Source of the DNA: CAIVAT01 sp037133475
Lineage (GTDB): Bacteria; Bacteroidota; Bacteroidia; Bacteroidales; FEN-979
Direction of reading: 5' to 3'
Assembly: GCA_037133475.1 (NCBI GenBank)
Contig: JBAXOB010000001.1
Span: 186,001-250,000, forward strand
Length of the DNA stretch: 64,000 nucleotides
Under the pieces are notes generated by a model, which did no database searches, was not told the origin of the DNA, and saw only the letters and a program-made list of their open reading frames with translations. A program made the translations under genes and the position numbers. Shown one piece after another: positions 52,269-61,021 of the stretch; within the stretch, counting starts at the first letter, position 1, and the number at the start of each line of letters is the position of its first letter.

Positions 52269-53510
52269 TTACTTCCTGATATCGTAAGCCATCAATGCCT
52301 TCCCATGCCGGATGTAAAGGACACCATAGCCGATCACGGGATGTGAAAAGTGCTCTTTTGTGCCTGCTGTTATTTTAAAAGTCCCTTCGATTTTCATATT
52401 CTTCGGGCCGGGATTGACCAGGTTGACCTCGCCACGCTGGTTGTAATAGTAAAGCATGTTGTCGGCCCAGATGATGGATCCGGCGCCGCATTTAAGCGAA
52501 TCGGAAGCCTCGCCTGTGTTGGCATCAAGGCATTTCAGCTGTCTCTTCTCCGAGAGACAGGTATAGATTTTGCTGCCAACTTTTACAAAACCTCCCATAT
52601 AGTTGTCGATGGCTTTGTTTCTCCAGACCTGGGTGATCTGTTTGCCGTCGTCGGACAGCTTAAGTTTTACCGCGCAATTTCCGTCGCCGGCGATATAGTA
52701 GATAAAACCGCTTTCATAATAGGCCGTGTTGCTGTGGGTGTCGCCGTTACCGGGTTTTCGCTCTGCAACGGGGATGTTGTCCTGGTCGTGGGTCCACAGC
52801 AACTCGCCTGTGGCGGCATCGATGCCCAGCATGGAGTAAGCCGTGAAGGTTACCACGATATGGCGGTTCTTTAACCGGATCAGGTAGGGTGAATTATACC
52901 CCGGAACTTCATTGTGACCTTTGCAGACCCAGATGATTTTGCCGGTATACCGGTTCAGGGCCACAACGCTGGTATCGGCGCCCCCGGGCACCAGGAACAC
53001 CTTGTCGCCGTCGACCAGCGATGATTCCGCATGGCCAAACAGGGTAAACCTGCCATGCAGCTCCTTTTTCATATCAACAGACCAGACTTTCGTCCCCTTC
53101 TTTGATTCAAAGCAGGTCAGGTTGCCCAGCCCTGAACAGACATAAATGAGGTTCCCCTCCACGGTGGGGGCACCCCGTGCACCCTGGTAAGAAACGACCC
53201 ATTCTTTCCCGTAGGATGATTTCCAGATCAGCTTTCCCTGGTGGTCAAAGGCGAACAGGTAACCGGCAGAGTCGATTTCACCTGCAATATAAAGCCTGTC
53301 GGAGGTGATGGTCGGGGAGGCATAGCCATTACCGATCTCCTCTGTTTTCCAGAGCAGGGTTGGTCCGCCCGACGGCCACGACTTTAACAGGTTTGTTTCT
53401 TCATATTTGCCATCGCGCAGGGGTCCGCGCCATTGTGCGAAGGTTTGCACAAAACCCTCAAGGGAGATGACCAGAAAGATTGCCAGGATACAGAACTGCT
53501 TTTTCATCAT
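52269..53510 (-). CDS. PQQ-like beta-propeller, secreted (tandem paralogue 1)
   Basis: A 413-residue protein with a signal peptide (about 1-25). The propeller begins FAQWRGPLRDGKYEE, the opening shared by three adjacent genes. The conserved HSNTAYYESGFIYYI and GGFVKVGSKIYTC segments are aligned with HCNTPVY and HANTPLY in the paralogues, so these residues are probably functional. The end, YIRHGKALMAYDIRK, is nearly identical in all three. PQQ-binding residues are not confirmed. Confidence 0.92.
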   Translation of the reverse strand: MMKKQFCILAIFLVISLEGFVQTFAQWRGPLRDGKYEETNLLKSWPSGGPTLLWKTEEIGNGYASPTITSDRLYIAGEIDSAGYLFAFDHQGKLIWKSSYGKEWVVSYQGARGAPTVEGNLIYVCSGLGNLTCFESKKGTKVWSVDMKKELHGRFTLFGHAESSLVDGDKVFLVPGGADTSVVALNRYTGKIIWVCKGHNEVPGYNSPYLIRLKNRHIVVTFTAYSMLGIDAATGELLWTHDQDNIPVAERKPGNGDTHSNTAYYESGFIYYIAGDGNCAVKLKLSDDGKQITQVWRNKAIDNYMGGFVKVGSKIYTCLSEKRQLKCLDANTGEASDSLKCGAGSIIWADNMLYYYNQRGEVNLVNPGPKNMKIEGTFKITAGTKEHFSHPVIGYGVLYIRHGKALMAYDIRK

Positions 53511-53604
53511 ATTGCTGTTTAAGTAAGGTGAGAAGTTGAATCAAAAACTGAACAATCAGCATAATCCATTCTATTGAAACCGCAGAAGAACGATTCACGG
53601 GGAT

Positions 53605-54819
53605 CTACTTCTTCCGGATATCGTAGGCCATCAAAGCCTTTCCGTGCCGGATATAGAGAATCCCGTCGCAGATCACAGGATGGGCGAAGTGTTCCAGTGT
53701 GCCTTCTGTAATTTTAAAGGAGCTCACCAGCTCTGTTTTTCCCTGGACCGGCCTGATCAGCCCCATCACCCCCTGGTCGCTGTAGCAATAAAGCAACCCG
53801 TCGGCGAAGATGGTCGAGCCGCAGGCGAATTTAAGTGAATCGACGGTTACTCCCGTGGAGGCATCCTGGCTTTCAAACTTAGCCGGCCGGTATCTTGAAC
53901 CATAGATGAAATTATCGATTTTAATAAAGCCTCCCTGAACGTTGCCCGATTTAAAATTCCGCCAAATCTCTTTGATGGATTGCCCGTCGGGGGATAATTC
54001 AAGCTTTACCATCCCGTTACCTCCCCTGTCGACGTAGTAGATATATCCATTGTCATACACCGGCGTGTTGCAGTGGATGTCACTCTCGCGGTCCTGTTTC
54101 TGCGACCACAGGAGGTCGCCGTTAGCGGCATCAATGCCAACAAGGTGATGGATCATGAGATTTACCAGTATTTTCCGGTGTGGCAGGGTGATCATCATGG
54201 GAGAGCAGAAGGCGGCAGAATCGCCCATGGCCTTCGATTTCCAGATCAGTTTCCCTGTGAACCTGTTCAGCGCCACGATGTTGGTATCGCGTCCTCCCGG
54301 TGAGCAAAAGATGCGATCGCCGTCGACAAGCAACGATTCCGAATAGCCGAAACGTACAATTTTCCCGTGCAGATCCCTGACCATATTGACCGACCATTGT
54401 TTCTCGCCTGTTTCAGCGTCGATGCAAACAATGTCGCCTTTCCCTGCACAATAGTAAACCAGGTTGTCGACAACTGTCGGGGTGGACCGTGGACCGGGAA
54501 AGTTTTGATTCCATTCCATCCCGGTTTCCGTTTTCCAGAGCTGGTTCCCCTTTTTATCAAAGGCATAGAGGTAGCCGGTGCTGTCGATCTCGCCCGGGAC
54601 ATAGATGTGATCGGCCGTGATCACGGGTGAGGCAAAGCCATTGCCCAGGCTGTCGATTTTCCACAGTTGACGCGGACCTTCGGCCGGCCATGATTTCAGG
54701 AGTTCTTTGTCGGGGTAAACACCATCGCGGGCGACGCCGCGCCATTGGGTAATGGTCTGGAGGTATCCCGATGCACTCAGCAGGATCAGGATGGTTAGGA
54801 TGGAAAGTCGGATCTTCAT
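53605..54819 (-). CDS. PQQ-like beta-propeller, secreted (tandem paralogue 2)
   Basis: A 404-residue protein with a signal peptide (about 1-20). It opens ITQWRGVARDGVYPD and ends YIRHGKALMAYDIRKK. Blade segments TPTVVDNLVYYCAGKGDIVCI and GGFIKIDNFIYGS match paralogue 1. The Cys residues of blade 3 differ among paralogues. It lies nine bases after the 405-residue paralogue gene and is followed by a 94-base gap. Confidence 0.92.
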   Translation of the reverse strand: MKIRLSILTILILLSASGYLQTITQWRGVARDGVYPDKELLKSWPAEGPRQLWKIDSLGNGFASPVITADHIYVPGEIDSTGYLYAFDKKGNQLWKTETGMEWNQNFPGPRSTPTVVDNLVYYCAGKGDIVCIDAETGEKQWSVNMVRDLHGKIVRFGYSESLLVDGDRIFCSPGGRDTNIVALNRFTGKLIWKSKAMGDSAAFCSPMMITLPHRKILVNLMIHHLVGIDAANGDLLWSQKQDRESDIHCNTPVYDNGYIYYVDRGGNGMVKLELSPDGQSIKEIWRNFKSGNVQGGFIKIDNFIYGSRYRPAKFESQDASTGVTVDSLKFACGSTIFADGLLYCYSDQGVMGLIRPVQGKTELVSSFKITEGTLEHFAHPVICDGILYIRHGKALMAYDIRKK

Positions 54820-54828
54820 GGTATTGTT

Positions 54829-56046
54829 TTATTTTTTTCGGATATCATAGACCATAAGCGAGGTGCCGTGTCGAACATAGAGCCGGCCATTGCCGATTAC
54901 CAGGTGCGCCCAGTGCTGGTCGGCCCCGAAGGGAACTTTGAAGGCGCTGATCTTTTTGAAAGAATCCATCAATGGTTCCGCCAGGACGACCTCCCCGTTT
55001 TCACCATAGAGGTAAAGCATGCCATCCGCAAAGATGATATTGCCCCTGCCGGTTATTTTTTCAGAATACATGGGCGCCCCTGTTTTCCAGTCGAGGCAGT
55101 ACCAGAGTTTTCCCGAATCATCCGACCCGAAGATCTTGCCATTCACCAGCACAAAGCCTCCCATCCTGTTATCCAGGTTGGTATTGCGCCACATCTCCTG
55201 AACGGAGCTGCCGTCGTCGGCCAGTTTTAACATCACGCCACCCCTGCCGTAACCTGAAACACAGTAAATAGATCCATCGTGGTACAAGGGCGTGTTGGCA
55301 TGCACCGACCAGGTGTTCGGCTGGTCGACGCTCCAAAGCAGTTTCCCGTTTGCCGCATCGATGCCCATGATCGATTTTGCCGTTTGCGCAACGAGTAGTT
55401 TCCGGTTTGGCAGATTGACCATTGCCGGTGAACCATATGCACTTGCCTCCCCCTTGCCGCTGCTTTTCCAGATCAGCATGCCGTTGTCGGGGTTAAGGGC
55501 AATGAGGTTTGTATCGGGGCCTCCTACGGTGCAAAACAATTTACCATCATCGATCAGCAGGTTTTCCGTAACGCCCCATTTGATGTTCGGGCCATGGTAG
55601 TCCTTCAGCACATCGACACTCCAGATGAAATCCCCGTTGTCGGATTTGCGGCAAACCAGTTTCCCGAAGCCGCTCAACTGGTAAATCTTACCATGGTACA
55701 CCAGGGGCGTGCTGCGCACGCCGGGCCAGCTTTCTGTCCACTCTTCGCCGTATGGCACCTTCCAAACAAGTTTCCCGTCCAGGTCAAAACAATAGAGATA
55801 GCCGATGCCATCGGTTGTACCGGCTGTAAAAACATGGTCGCCAGTCACAGCGGCCGAGGCATGGCCAGCGCCCAGCCCGTCAAAATGCCATAACAGCGCC
55901 GGGCCGTTTTCAGGCCAGGATTTCATCAGCCCGGTTTCCTTATAGATACCATCGCGACCCGGGCCGCGCCACTGGGCAATATCCTGCGCAAAGAGTGTTG
56001 CGTGTGCCAGACATCCCAGAAATACAAGATTCATGAGGGTTTTCAT
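54829..56046 (-). CDS. PQQ-like beta-propeller, secreted (tandem paralogue 3, first of the run)
   Basis: A 405-residue protein with a signal peptide (MKTLMNLVFLGCLAHATLFAQ). It opens IAQWRGPGRDGIYKE and ends YVRHGTSLMVYDIRKK. It is the most diverged of the three. A -7 promoter element and an inverted repeat lie upstream, so this is probably the first gene of the minus-strand run that reaches past 45 kb. Confidence 0.92.
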   Translation of the reverse strand: MKTLMNLVFLGCLAHATLFAQDIAQWRGPGRDGIYKETGLMKSWPENGPALLWHFDGLGAGHASAAVTGDHVFTAGTTDGIGYLYCFDLDGKLVWKVPYGEEWTESWPGVRSTPLVYHGKIYQLSGFGKLVCRKSDNGDFIWSVDVLKDYHGPNIKWGVTENLLIDDGKLFCTVGGPDTNLIALNPDNGMLIWKSSGKGEASAYGSPAMVNLPNRKLLVAQTAKSIMGIDAANGKLLWSVDQPNTWSVHANTPLYHDGSIYCVSGYGRGGVMLKLADDGSSVQEMWRNTNLDNRMGGFVLVNGKIFGSDDSGKLWYCLDWKTGAPMYSEKITGRGNIIFADGMLYLYGENGEVVLAEPLMDSFKKISAFKVPFGADQHWAHLVIGNGRLYVRHGTSLMVYDIRKK

Positions 56047-56097
56047 TGCGTTATTTAGTTTGTGGTAGGTTTAAATCCGGAATTTCCCAAAAGACAT

Positions 56098-56116
56098 TTG
56101 ACCTGCCTGTGGTCAA
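56098..56116. promoter_or_regulatory. Perfect 6-bp inverted repeat in the propeller-operon leader
   Basis: TTGACC and GGTCAA are separated by seven bases. It lies just downstream of the -7 element on the minus strand, between promoter and start codon, where a repressor operator or leader hairpin would act. Purpose is inferred. Confidence 0.4.
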
Positions 56117-56132
56117 CTGTTGTAACTGTGTT

Positions 56133-56140
56133 CAAAATTA
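56133..56140 (-). promoter_or_regulatory. -7 promoter element for the propeller/electron-transfer run
   Basis: The minus strand reads TAATTTTG, a perfect TAnnTTTG match, 86 bases before the ATG at 56046. The remaining part of the 56047-56372 gap shows only a weak +-strand near-match (TATCTTTT, 56184-56191) that might serve the flippase. Confidence 0.5.
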
Positions 56141-56372
56141 GCAAATTATTTGATGTTATGTTAACCCGGCATGGCATTGGAGATATCTTTTTAAATTCCC
56201 TGCTGTTTGCCGGCAAAAGGGATGCCACGGAACTACGGCCTGACATTTGTTGGAGGCACTTCGTCAGGGATTCTTCAATATTTTGTTTCTTTGCAATCAG
56301 GAGATTTGTTCCGGAAAACCAGCACTGTTGCCCATCCATGCCTGTTTATTTCCCGGAGTAAATCCTGCCCCG

Positions 56373-57689
56373 ATGAGTTATCGATTTCATTTGCCTGCAG
56401 CGCTTTCCGGGCAATCAGCCTTCATTAAAAACGCAGCCAAGCTGGTGGCAGGAACCGCCATTGCCCAGGCGATTACCTTCCTAATCACACCGGTCATTAC
56501 CCGTTTGTTCACCCCTGCCGACGTTGGCGTCTTTACCTTTTTCATCTCCCTTGTCGGCGGGCTCGGACTAGTTGCCACCCTGCGCTATGAGATGGCCGTG
56601 GTATTGCCCAAAGAGGAGAAGGATTCGGTGAACATGGCCTTTCTTTCCCTGTCGATTGCCTTTGGCCTAGGGTTATTCCTGCTGTTTGTCATCATCCTCT
56701 GCACGGTGTTTCATTTTCCAAAAATAGCTGTCAGCCCCGTTTACAGGGAATGGATCTGGTTTCTCCCGGCAATGGTGTTCCTGCTGGCTTCCGGAAATGT
56801 TTTCCAGCACTGGTATAACCGGAATAAGGAGTACCGGACACTTGCGATCGCCAAGGTGGTTAACTCCGCAGGAAATAACCTGCTTACCGTTTACCTGGGT
56901 TTGATCGGGATCGGGGTGTGGGGTTTGCTGCTGGGCAATTTCCTGGGATTGCTGCTTTTCAACCTCTTCTTTGTGATCGGGATCATCTTGCGTTACCGGC
57001 AAAAAGTGCACTATTTCAACATCCCCCTTCAAAAGTCGCTTGCCGTGAAATATAAGGATCTGCCGCTTGCCAACACCCCGCAGATGCTGGTAGAGCTGGT
57101 CCAGATGTACGGGATCATCTTCCTTTTACAGGCCTTTTTTTCATCAGAGATCGTGGGCTGGTACTCACTTTCCCAACGGCTGCTCCAGGCCCCTATGTGG
57201 CTGATCGGCACCTCCCTTGCCCAGGTTTTCTATAAGGATGCCTCTGAAAAATATGTCAGGGATGGCGATTTGTCGGGACTGGTAAGGAAAACGATCAAAC
57301 TTGCGGCGTTGCTGGGATTGCCGGCGCTGATCGTTATGCTGGCTGCCGGACCCTGGCTGATTGGCTTGATTTTCGGCCCGGCCTGGCACGAGGCCGGTGT
57401 ATTTGCCAGGATCCTGGCTCCCTGGATGTTTTTTGACTTTATCCGCTCTGCGGTATCCTATACGCCCCTGATTATCGGAAAAACCCGCTCCATGTTCTAC
57501 ATTTCCATCATTGGCGCGGCACTGATGATTTTCCAGATCTCCCTTGGAGGCCTTGTACTGAAAAACGAAATAACGAGTTTTATCCTCCTGTCGGCCACGC
57601 TAAGCCTCTATTCATTGGGCGTGATCCTGTGGATCGTGCGTTGTGCCAGGAAGAAAAACAGCCCCGGTTTATATACCCGGGCCAGCTAA
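56373..57689 (+). CDS. Polysaccharide flippase (Wzx/MATE-like)
   Basis: The frame is open from 56247, but the start at 56373 (MSYRFHLPAALSG) leads straight into the family N-terminus FIKNAAKLVAGTAIAQAITF, giving 438 residues; the upstream 42 residues look non-coding. About 12-14 helices span the protein. The segment ITRLFTPADVGVFTFF is characteristic of Wzx-type flippases that move lipid-linked glycans across the inner membrane. It opens the surface-polysaccharide locus. Its last 21 bases overlap the convergent glycosyltransferase gene. Confidence 0.93.
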   Translation: MSYRFHLPAALSGQSAFIKNAAKLVAGTAIAQAITFLITPVITRLFTPADVGVFTFFISLVGGLGLVATLRYEMAVVLPKEEKDSVNMAFLSLSIAFGLGLFLLFVIILCTVFHFPKIAVSPVYREWIWFLPAMVFLLASGNVFQHWYNRNKEYRTLAIAKVVNSAGNNLLTVYLGLIGIGVWGLLLGNFLGLLLFNLFFVIGIILRYRQKVHYFNIPLQKSLAVKYKDLPLANTPQMLVELVQMYGIIFLLQAFFSSEIVGWYSLSQRLLQAPMWLIGTSLAQVFYKDASEKYVRDGDLSGLVRKTIKLAALLGLPALIVMLAAGPWLIGLIFGPAWHEAGVFARILAPWMFFDFIRSAVSYTPLIIGKTRSMFYISIIGAALMIFQISLGGLVLKNEITSFILLSATLSLYSLGVILWIVRCARKKNSPGLYTRAS

Positions 57690-58829
57690 CTCATCGTAAA
57701 GCGTTTCCAGCTCCTCCTCTTTTTTGCGAATATCAAGCTCCCCCCTGACATGTTCCCTGCCGGCCATTCCCATCTCCCTGCGCAGTTCTGCATTCTCCGC
57801 CAGTCTCACGATGGCATCGGTAAGCCGGGCCCTGTTTCTTTCTTCCACCAGGATCCCTGTCTTCCCATCGACCACCGCATAAGGGATCCCGGCATGAACT
57901 GTGGCTATGACAGGTAATCCAGCCGACATGGCCTCCATGATCGCACCGGGTATCCCCTCTTTGTTACCGTTTGCCGTGGTAATACTGGGATGGACAAAAA
58001 CATCGGCATTTTTTAACAACGCAAGGTGTGCGGACGATCCGTATTTGACAAAACCATGCATCAGGATATTACCGGCGCCCGATTCCCTGATTTGCCGGGC
58101 GATTGCCTCCTTTAACTCCCCGTCGCCAACGATATTCAGCACTATTTTCCGGGATGTGATTCCCGATGCCTCGATAAACGCCTCAATCAGGGTATTATGC
58201 CCTTTTTTTTCATCCAGCAGGCTGATGATTAAAAAATTGACACATTCCCTCTCCCGGTAATCCCGTTCCATCGAAAACCTGCCGGTGTCGGTTCCATGGT
58301 AATGGATCCTGATCTTTTCGGCCGGGCAGCCCAGGGCAACCAGGTCGGCCCGCATGTCGGGCGACATGGCGGTAATCATCCTGATTCGCGGGTTTAAAAA
58401 CACCTTGTTCCGGAGCATGATCCTGCCAAGACCATGGTATTTCAACGGAAACGATGTACAGTCGTGTCCGTAAAATGAAACCATTGCCGGAATATTCATT
58501 TTCCTGATAACATCTGAAAAGAGGATGGCCTCTACTCCATAATGGACATGAAGTACCGCGGGGCTGGTATTGCGCAGCCACTCCGCCAGCCTTCGCTCGC
58601 CCGACGGGGTAAACTGCAAAAACCGGCTGCAGATAAAAGAATCCACAGCCCCGGTCACCGCCTGGAAGGACGGGAAACGGGAAGTAATTTCATCAAAGAG
58701 CAGGCTCTCCCGTTTTTCGGTATAGGCAACCGATGGCGCATACCTCACATGATGCATGATCTGGTTGCTGACAAAGGATGTTGCAGGAGGCAGGAAGGCT
58801 CGGATCAGGTGGGTAACTCCGGGTTTCAT
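57669..58829 (-). CDS. GT4-family glycosyltransferase
   Basis: A 386-residue GT-B enzyme. The C-terminal half is typical: FLIISLLDEKKGHNTLIEAF, VHPSITTANGNKEGIPGAIMEA with the E-x7-E motif, and ATVHAGIP. The N-terminal half starts with an export-locus style acceptor domain. It should transfer a sugar from a nucleotide donor to a growing repeat unit. It follows the GT2 gene by 15 bases. Confidence 0.94.
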   Translation of the reverse strand: MKPGVTHLIRAFLPPATSFVSNQIMHHVRYAPSVAYTEKRESLLFDEITSRFPSFQAVTGAVDSFICSRFLQFTPSGERRLAEWLRNTSPAVLHVHYGVEAILFSDVIRKMNIPAMVSFYGHDCTSFPLKYHGLGRIMLRNKVFLNPRIRMITAMSPDMRADLVALGCPAEKIRIHYHGTDTGRFSMERDYRERECVNFLIISLLDEKKGHNTLIEAFIEASGITSRKIVLNIVGDGELKEAIARQIRESGAGNILMHGFVKYGSSAHLALLKNADVFVHPSITTANGNKEGIPGAIMEAMSAGLPVIATVHAGIPYAVVDGKTGILVEERNRARLTDAIVRLAENAELRREMGMAGREHVRGELDIRKKEEELETLYDELAGPGI

Positions 58830-58844
58830 GGGATCGGTTCTGGG

Positions 58845-59804
58845 TTATGACTGGTGCCGGCCCGCCGGTGCTGCAGCGCGAAACCGCCGGAAGAGCCAGA
58901 TCAGGTTGTTAATACTGGTCAGCTCTATATAGGCCAACGATACGAATCCGGCTACATCTCCCCGGGTAAGCCTGGAAATCCTGATCATGGAAAGGTTGAG
59001 CTTCAGCCTGAACTGCAGGGACAAATGTTTTATTTTGAGGGTGCGGTTTGCGGGAAATTTCCGTTGAAAATACTCGATCGTCCGGACCTGGGAGACCAGG
59101 AAATTAAACTTGTCGTGATGGTAGTTCTCCTCATGGATCACGTAATGAATGATGCGATCCCCGATGAATTTGTATTTCACCGATTTATCCGAAAGCAACG
59201 CCAGGTAACAGGCCCAGTCGTCGCTTCCCGGGTGCCGGGCCGATACCTGCCTGAAATCGCAGTGAACCCTCCCTGTGTTGAACACCAGGAGGCTGGGGGT
59301 GATCAGGAAATTTGCCCTGGCAATTTTATTGAATGAGAGTTTGTTATGATAATACAAAATGGGCCGGTGGGTCTGCTCGCTTTCGTACTCAAGGTCGCCG
59401 TTCAGCAGGAAAAAGCTGAATTTGTCGGAAAGATTCTTTTCCAGCACTGAAAAATAGGGAAGTCCCACATAATCATCCTGGTCAATAAAGGTCAGGAATC
59501 TGCCCGTAGCCACCGATTGGCCTGTCATCCGTGAGGCAGCCACGCCGAGGTTAACATCGTTTTTCAGTATGATCTGCCTTACAGGGCATGTTTCATCAAG
59601 CACCCTGCCCAGCAATGCTGAAACCGTTGAAATGTCCGATCCCGGCGAGTCAATGATGACGATCAGTTCAACCGACAAATTTCCTGAAGAGGCTTTCAGG
59701 CTTGCAAGCAGGGAGCCTGTAAGGTGGGGGAGAAATTTTTCTCCGTTATAAAAGGGTACAACAATAGAAATATCGGGTAAGGGTTTTAGCGATTGATTAT
59801 TCAA
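58845..59804 (-). CDS. GT2-family glycosyltransferase
   Basis: A 319-residue inverting GT-A enzyme. The donor-binding region begins ISIVVPFYNGEKFLPHLTGS, the Asp-containing segment is IVIIDSPGSD and the DxD-type motif is FIDQDDYVGLPYF. The C-terminal 100 residues are helical and basic and lack obvious membrane helices. A perfect -7 element lies 69 bases upstream. Confidence 0.93.
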   Translation of the reverse strand: MNNQSLKPLPDISIVVPFYNGEKFLPHLTGSLLASLKASSGNLSVELIVIIDSPGSDISTVSALLGRVLDETCPVRQIILKNDVNLGVAASRMTGQSVATGRFLTFIDQDDYVGLPYFSVLEKNLSDKFSFFLLNGDLEYESEQTHRPILYYHNKLSFNKIARANFLITPSLLVFNTGRVHCDFRQVSARHPGSDDWACYLALLSDKSVKYKFIGDRIIHYVIHEENYHHDKFNFLVSQVRTIEYFQRKFPANRTLKIKHLSLQFRLKLNLSMIRISRLTRGDVAGFVSLAYIELTSINNLIWLFRRFRAAAPAGRHQS

Positions 59805-59872
59805 ATCAGCACCTGTTTGGTTTAATTAAAAATGTTGGTTTTCAGCAATATTGCACCAGTTGAATGAGATAC

Positions 59873-59880
59873 CAAAATTA
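59873..59880 (-). promoter_or_regulatory. -7 promoter element for the GT2/GT4 pair
   Basis: The minus strand reads TAATTTTG, a perfect TAnnTTTG match, 69 bases before the ATG at 59804. Confidence 0.5.
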
Positions 59881-59992
59881 TGGAATTCCCGTGGAAAACT
59901 GTAAAAAAAAACCGCCTCCCCCGATAATGGAGGTTAAACCGGAATGGATATTAAATTTAATCCTACTTTTACCGCATTAATGGAGCCCCCCC

Positions 59993-61021
59993 ATGACGTT
60001 ACCTTTTGTTTCAGTTATTATCCCCTGTTTCAACGAAGAAAAATTCATCGGTCCCATTCTTGAAAGCCTTATTTCGCAGGATTACCCGCACGACAGGATG
60101 GAGGTGATGGCTGTCGATGGCAACAGCCGTGATCGCACCCGGGAGATCATCCGTGGATACGCCGCCAGCTGGCCCTTTATCAGGTTGCTCCTGAATGAAA
60201 GGCAATATGTGCCATTTGCGCTGAACATGGGGATCAGGGCATCAAAAGGTGATTTTATCATCATCTTCGGCTCTCATGCCGACTATCCCCACAACTATAT
60301 CTCCTCCCTCATCAGGATGTCGCTTTCGCTGGATGCGGATAATATCGGCGGTTTATGCATTGCCAGGCCACCCGATCCATCCGATAAATCACTGGCTATC
60401 TCCGAAGCCCTTTCCTGCCCTTTTGGTGTTGGAAACTCCTATTTCCGCATCGGCTCCGATACGATCAAGAAGGTCGACACGGTCACCTTCGGCTGCTATA
60501 AGCGTTCTGTGTTCGACCGTATCGGGCTTTTTGACGAGACGCTGCTGCGTTGCCAGGATGATGAATTCAATGCCAGGCTTGAAAAACACGGGGGATCCAT
60601 CTACCTTGATCCCGGTATCTCCGTTGATTATTTTACCAGGAGTACCGTGAAATCGGTATACCGGATGTTTTTTCAGTACGGGCTGTTTAAACCGCTGGTT
60701 TCCATGAAAATAGGAAAACCAACCACCCTCCGGCAACTCGTTCCCTTCTTTTTTGTGATGTTCCTGCTGTTTTTCATTCCCCTGTCGGCGGCACTCCCGG
60801 CCTTCCTCTGGTTGGTTCTCCCGGTTGCGGGCCTCTACCTGTTGATCAACCTTGTATTTACTTCCCGGATCATGATGAAAACAAAACGTCCTGCTCTGTT
60901 ATGGTACCTCCCCTGGCTCTTTTTCCTGGTCCATTTTTCCTATGGGTGGGGCTATTTGAACGGGATTATAAAATTTCTCATTTTACATCAGAAAATCAAT
61001 ATTATCGGACATTCGCGATGA
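59993..61021 (+). CDS. Membrane GT2-family glycosyltransferase
   Basis: A 342-residue enzyme. The GT-A domain has VSVIIPCFNEEKFIGPIL, VDGNSRDRTREII and a QDDEFNARL motif. Two or three helices lie at the C-terminus (about 245-325), as in processive or lipid-acceptor GT2 enzymes. A near-match -7 element (TACTTTTA, 59964-59971) lies 22 bases upstream. The stop overlaps the next start codon (ATGA), so translation is coupled. Confidence 0.93.
   Translation: MTLPFVSVIIPCFNEEKFIGPILESLISQDYPHDRMEVMAVDGNSRDRTREIIRGYAASWPFIRLLLNERQYVPFALNMGIRASKGDFIIIFGSHADYPHNYISSLIRMSLSLDADNIGGLCIARPPDPSDKSLAISEALSCPFGVGNSYFRIGSDTIKKVDTVTFGCYKRSVFDRIGLFDETLLRCQDDEFNARLEKHGGSIYLDPGISVDYFTRSTVKSVYRMFFQYGLFKPLVSMKIGKPTTLRQLVPFFFVMFLLFFIPLSAALPAFLWLVLPVAGLYLLINLVFTSRIMMKTKRPALLWYLPWLFFLVHFSYGWGYLNGIIKFLILHQKINIIGHSR

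Noticed and set aside
38215..56046. PQQ-dependent dehydrogenases
   Set aside because: The propellers lack a recognisable alcohol/glucose dehydrogenase active site and are better described as BamB-type; no pqq synthesis genes are present in the window.
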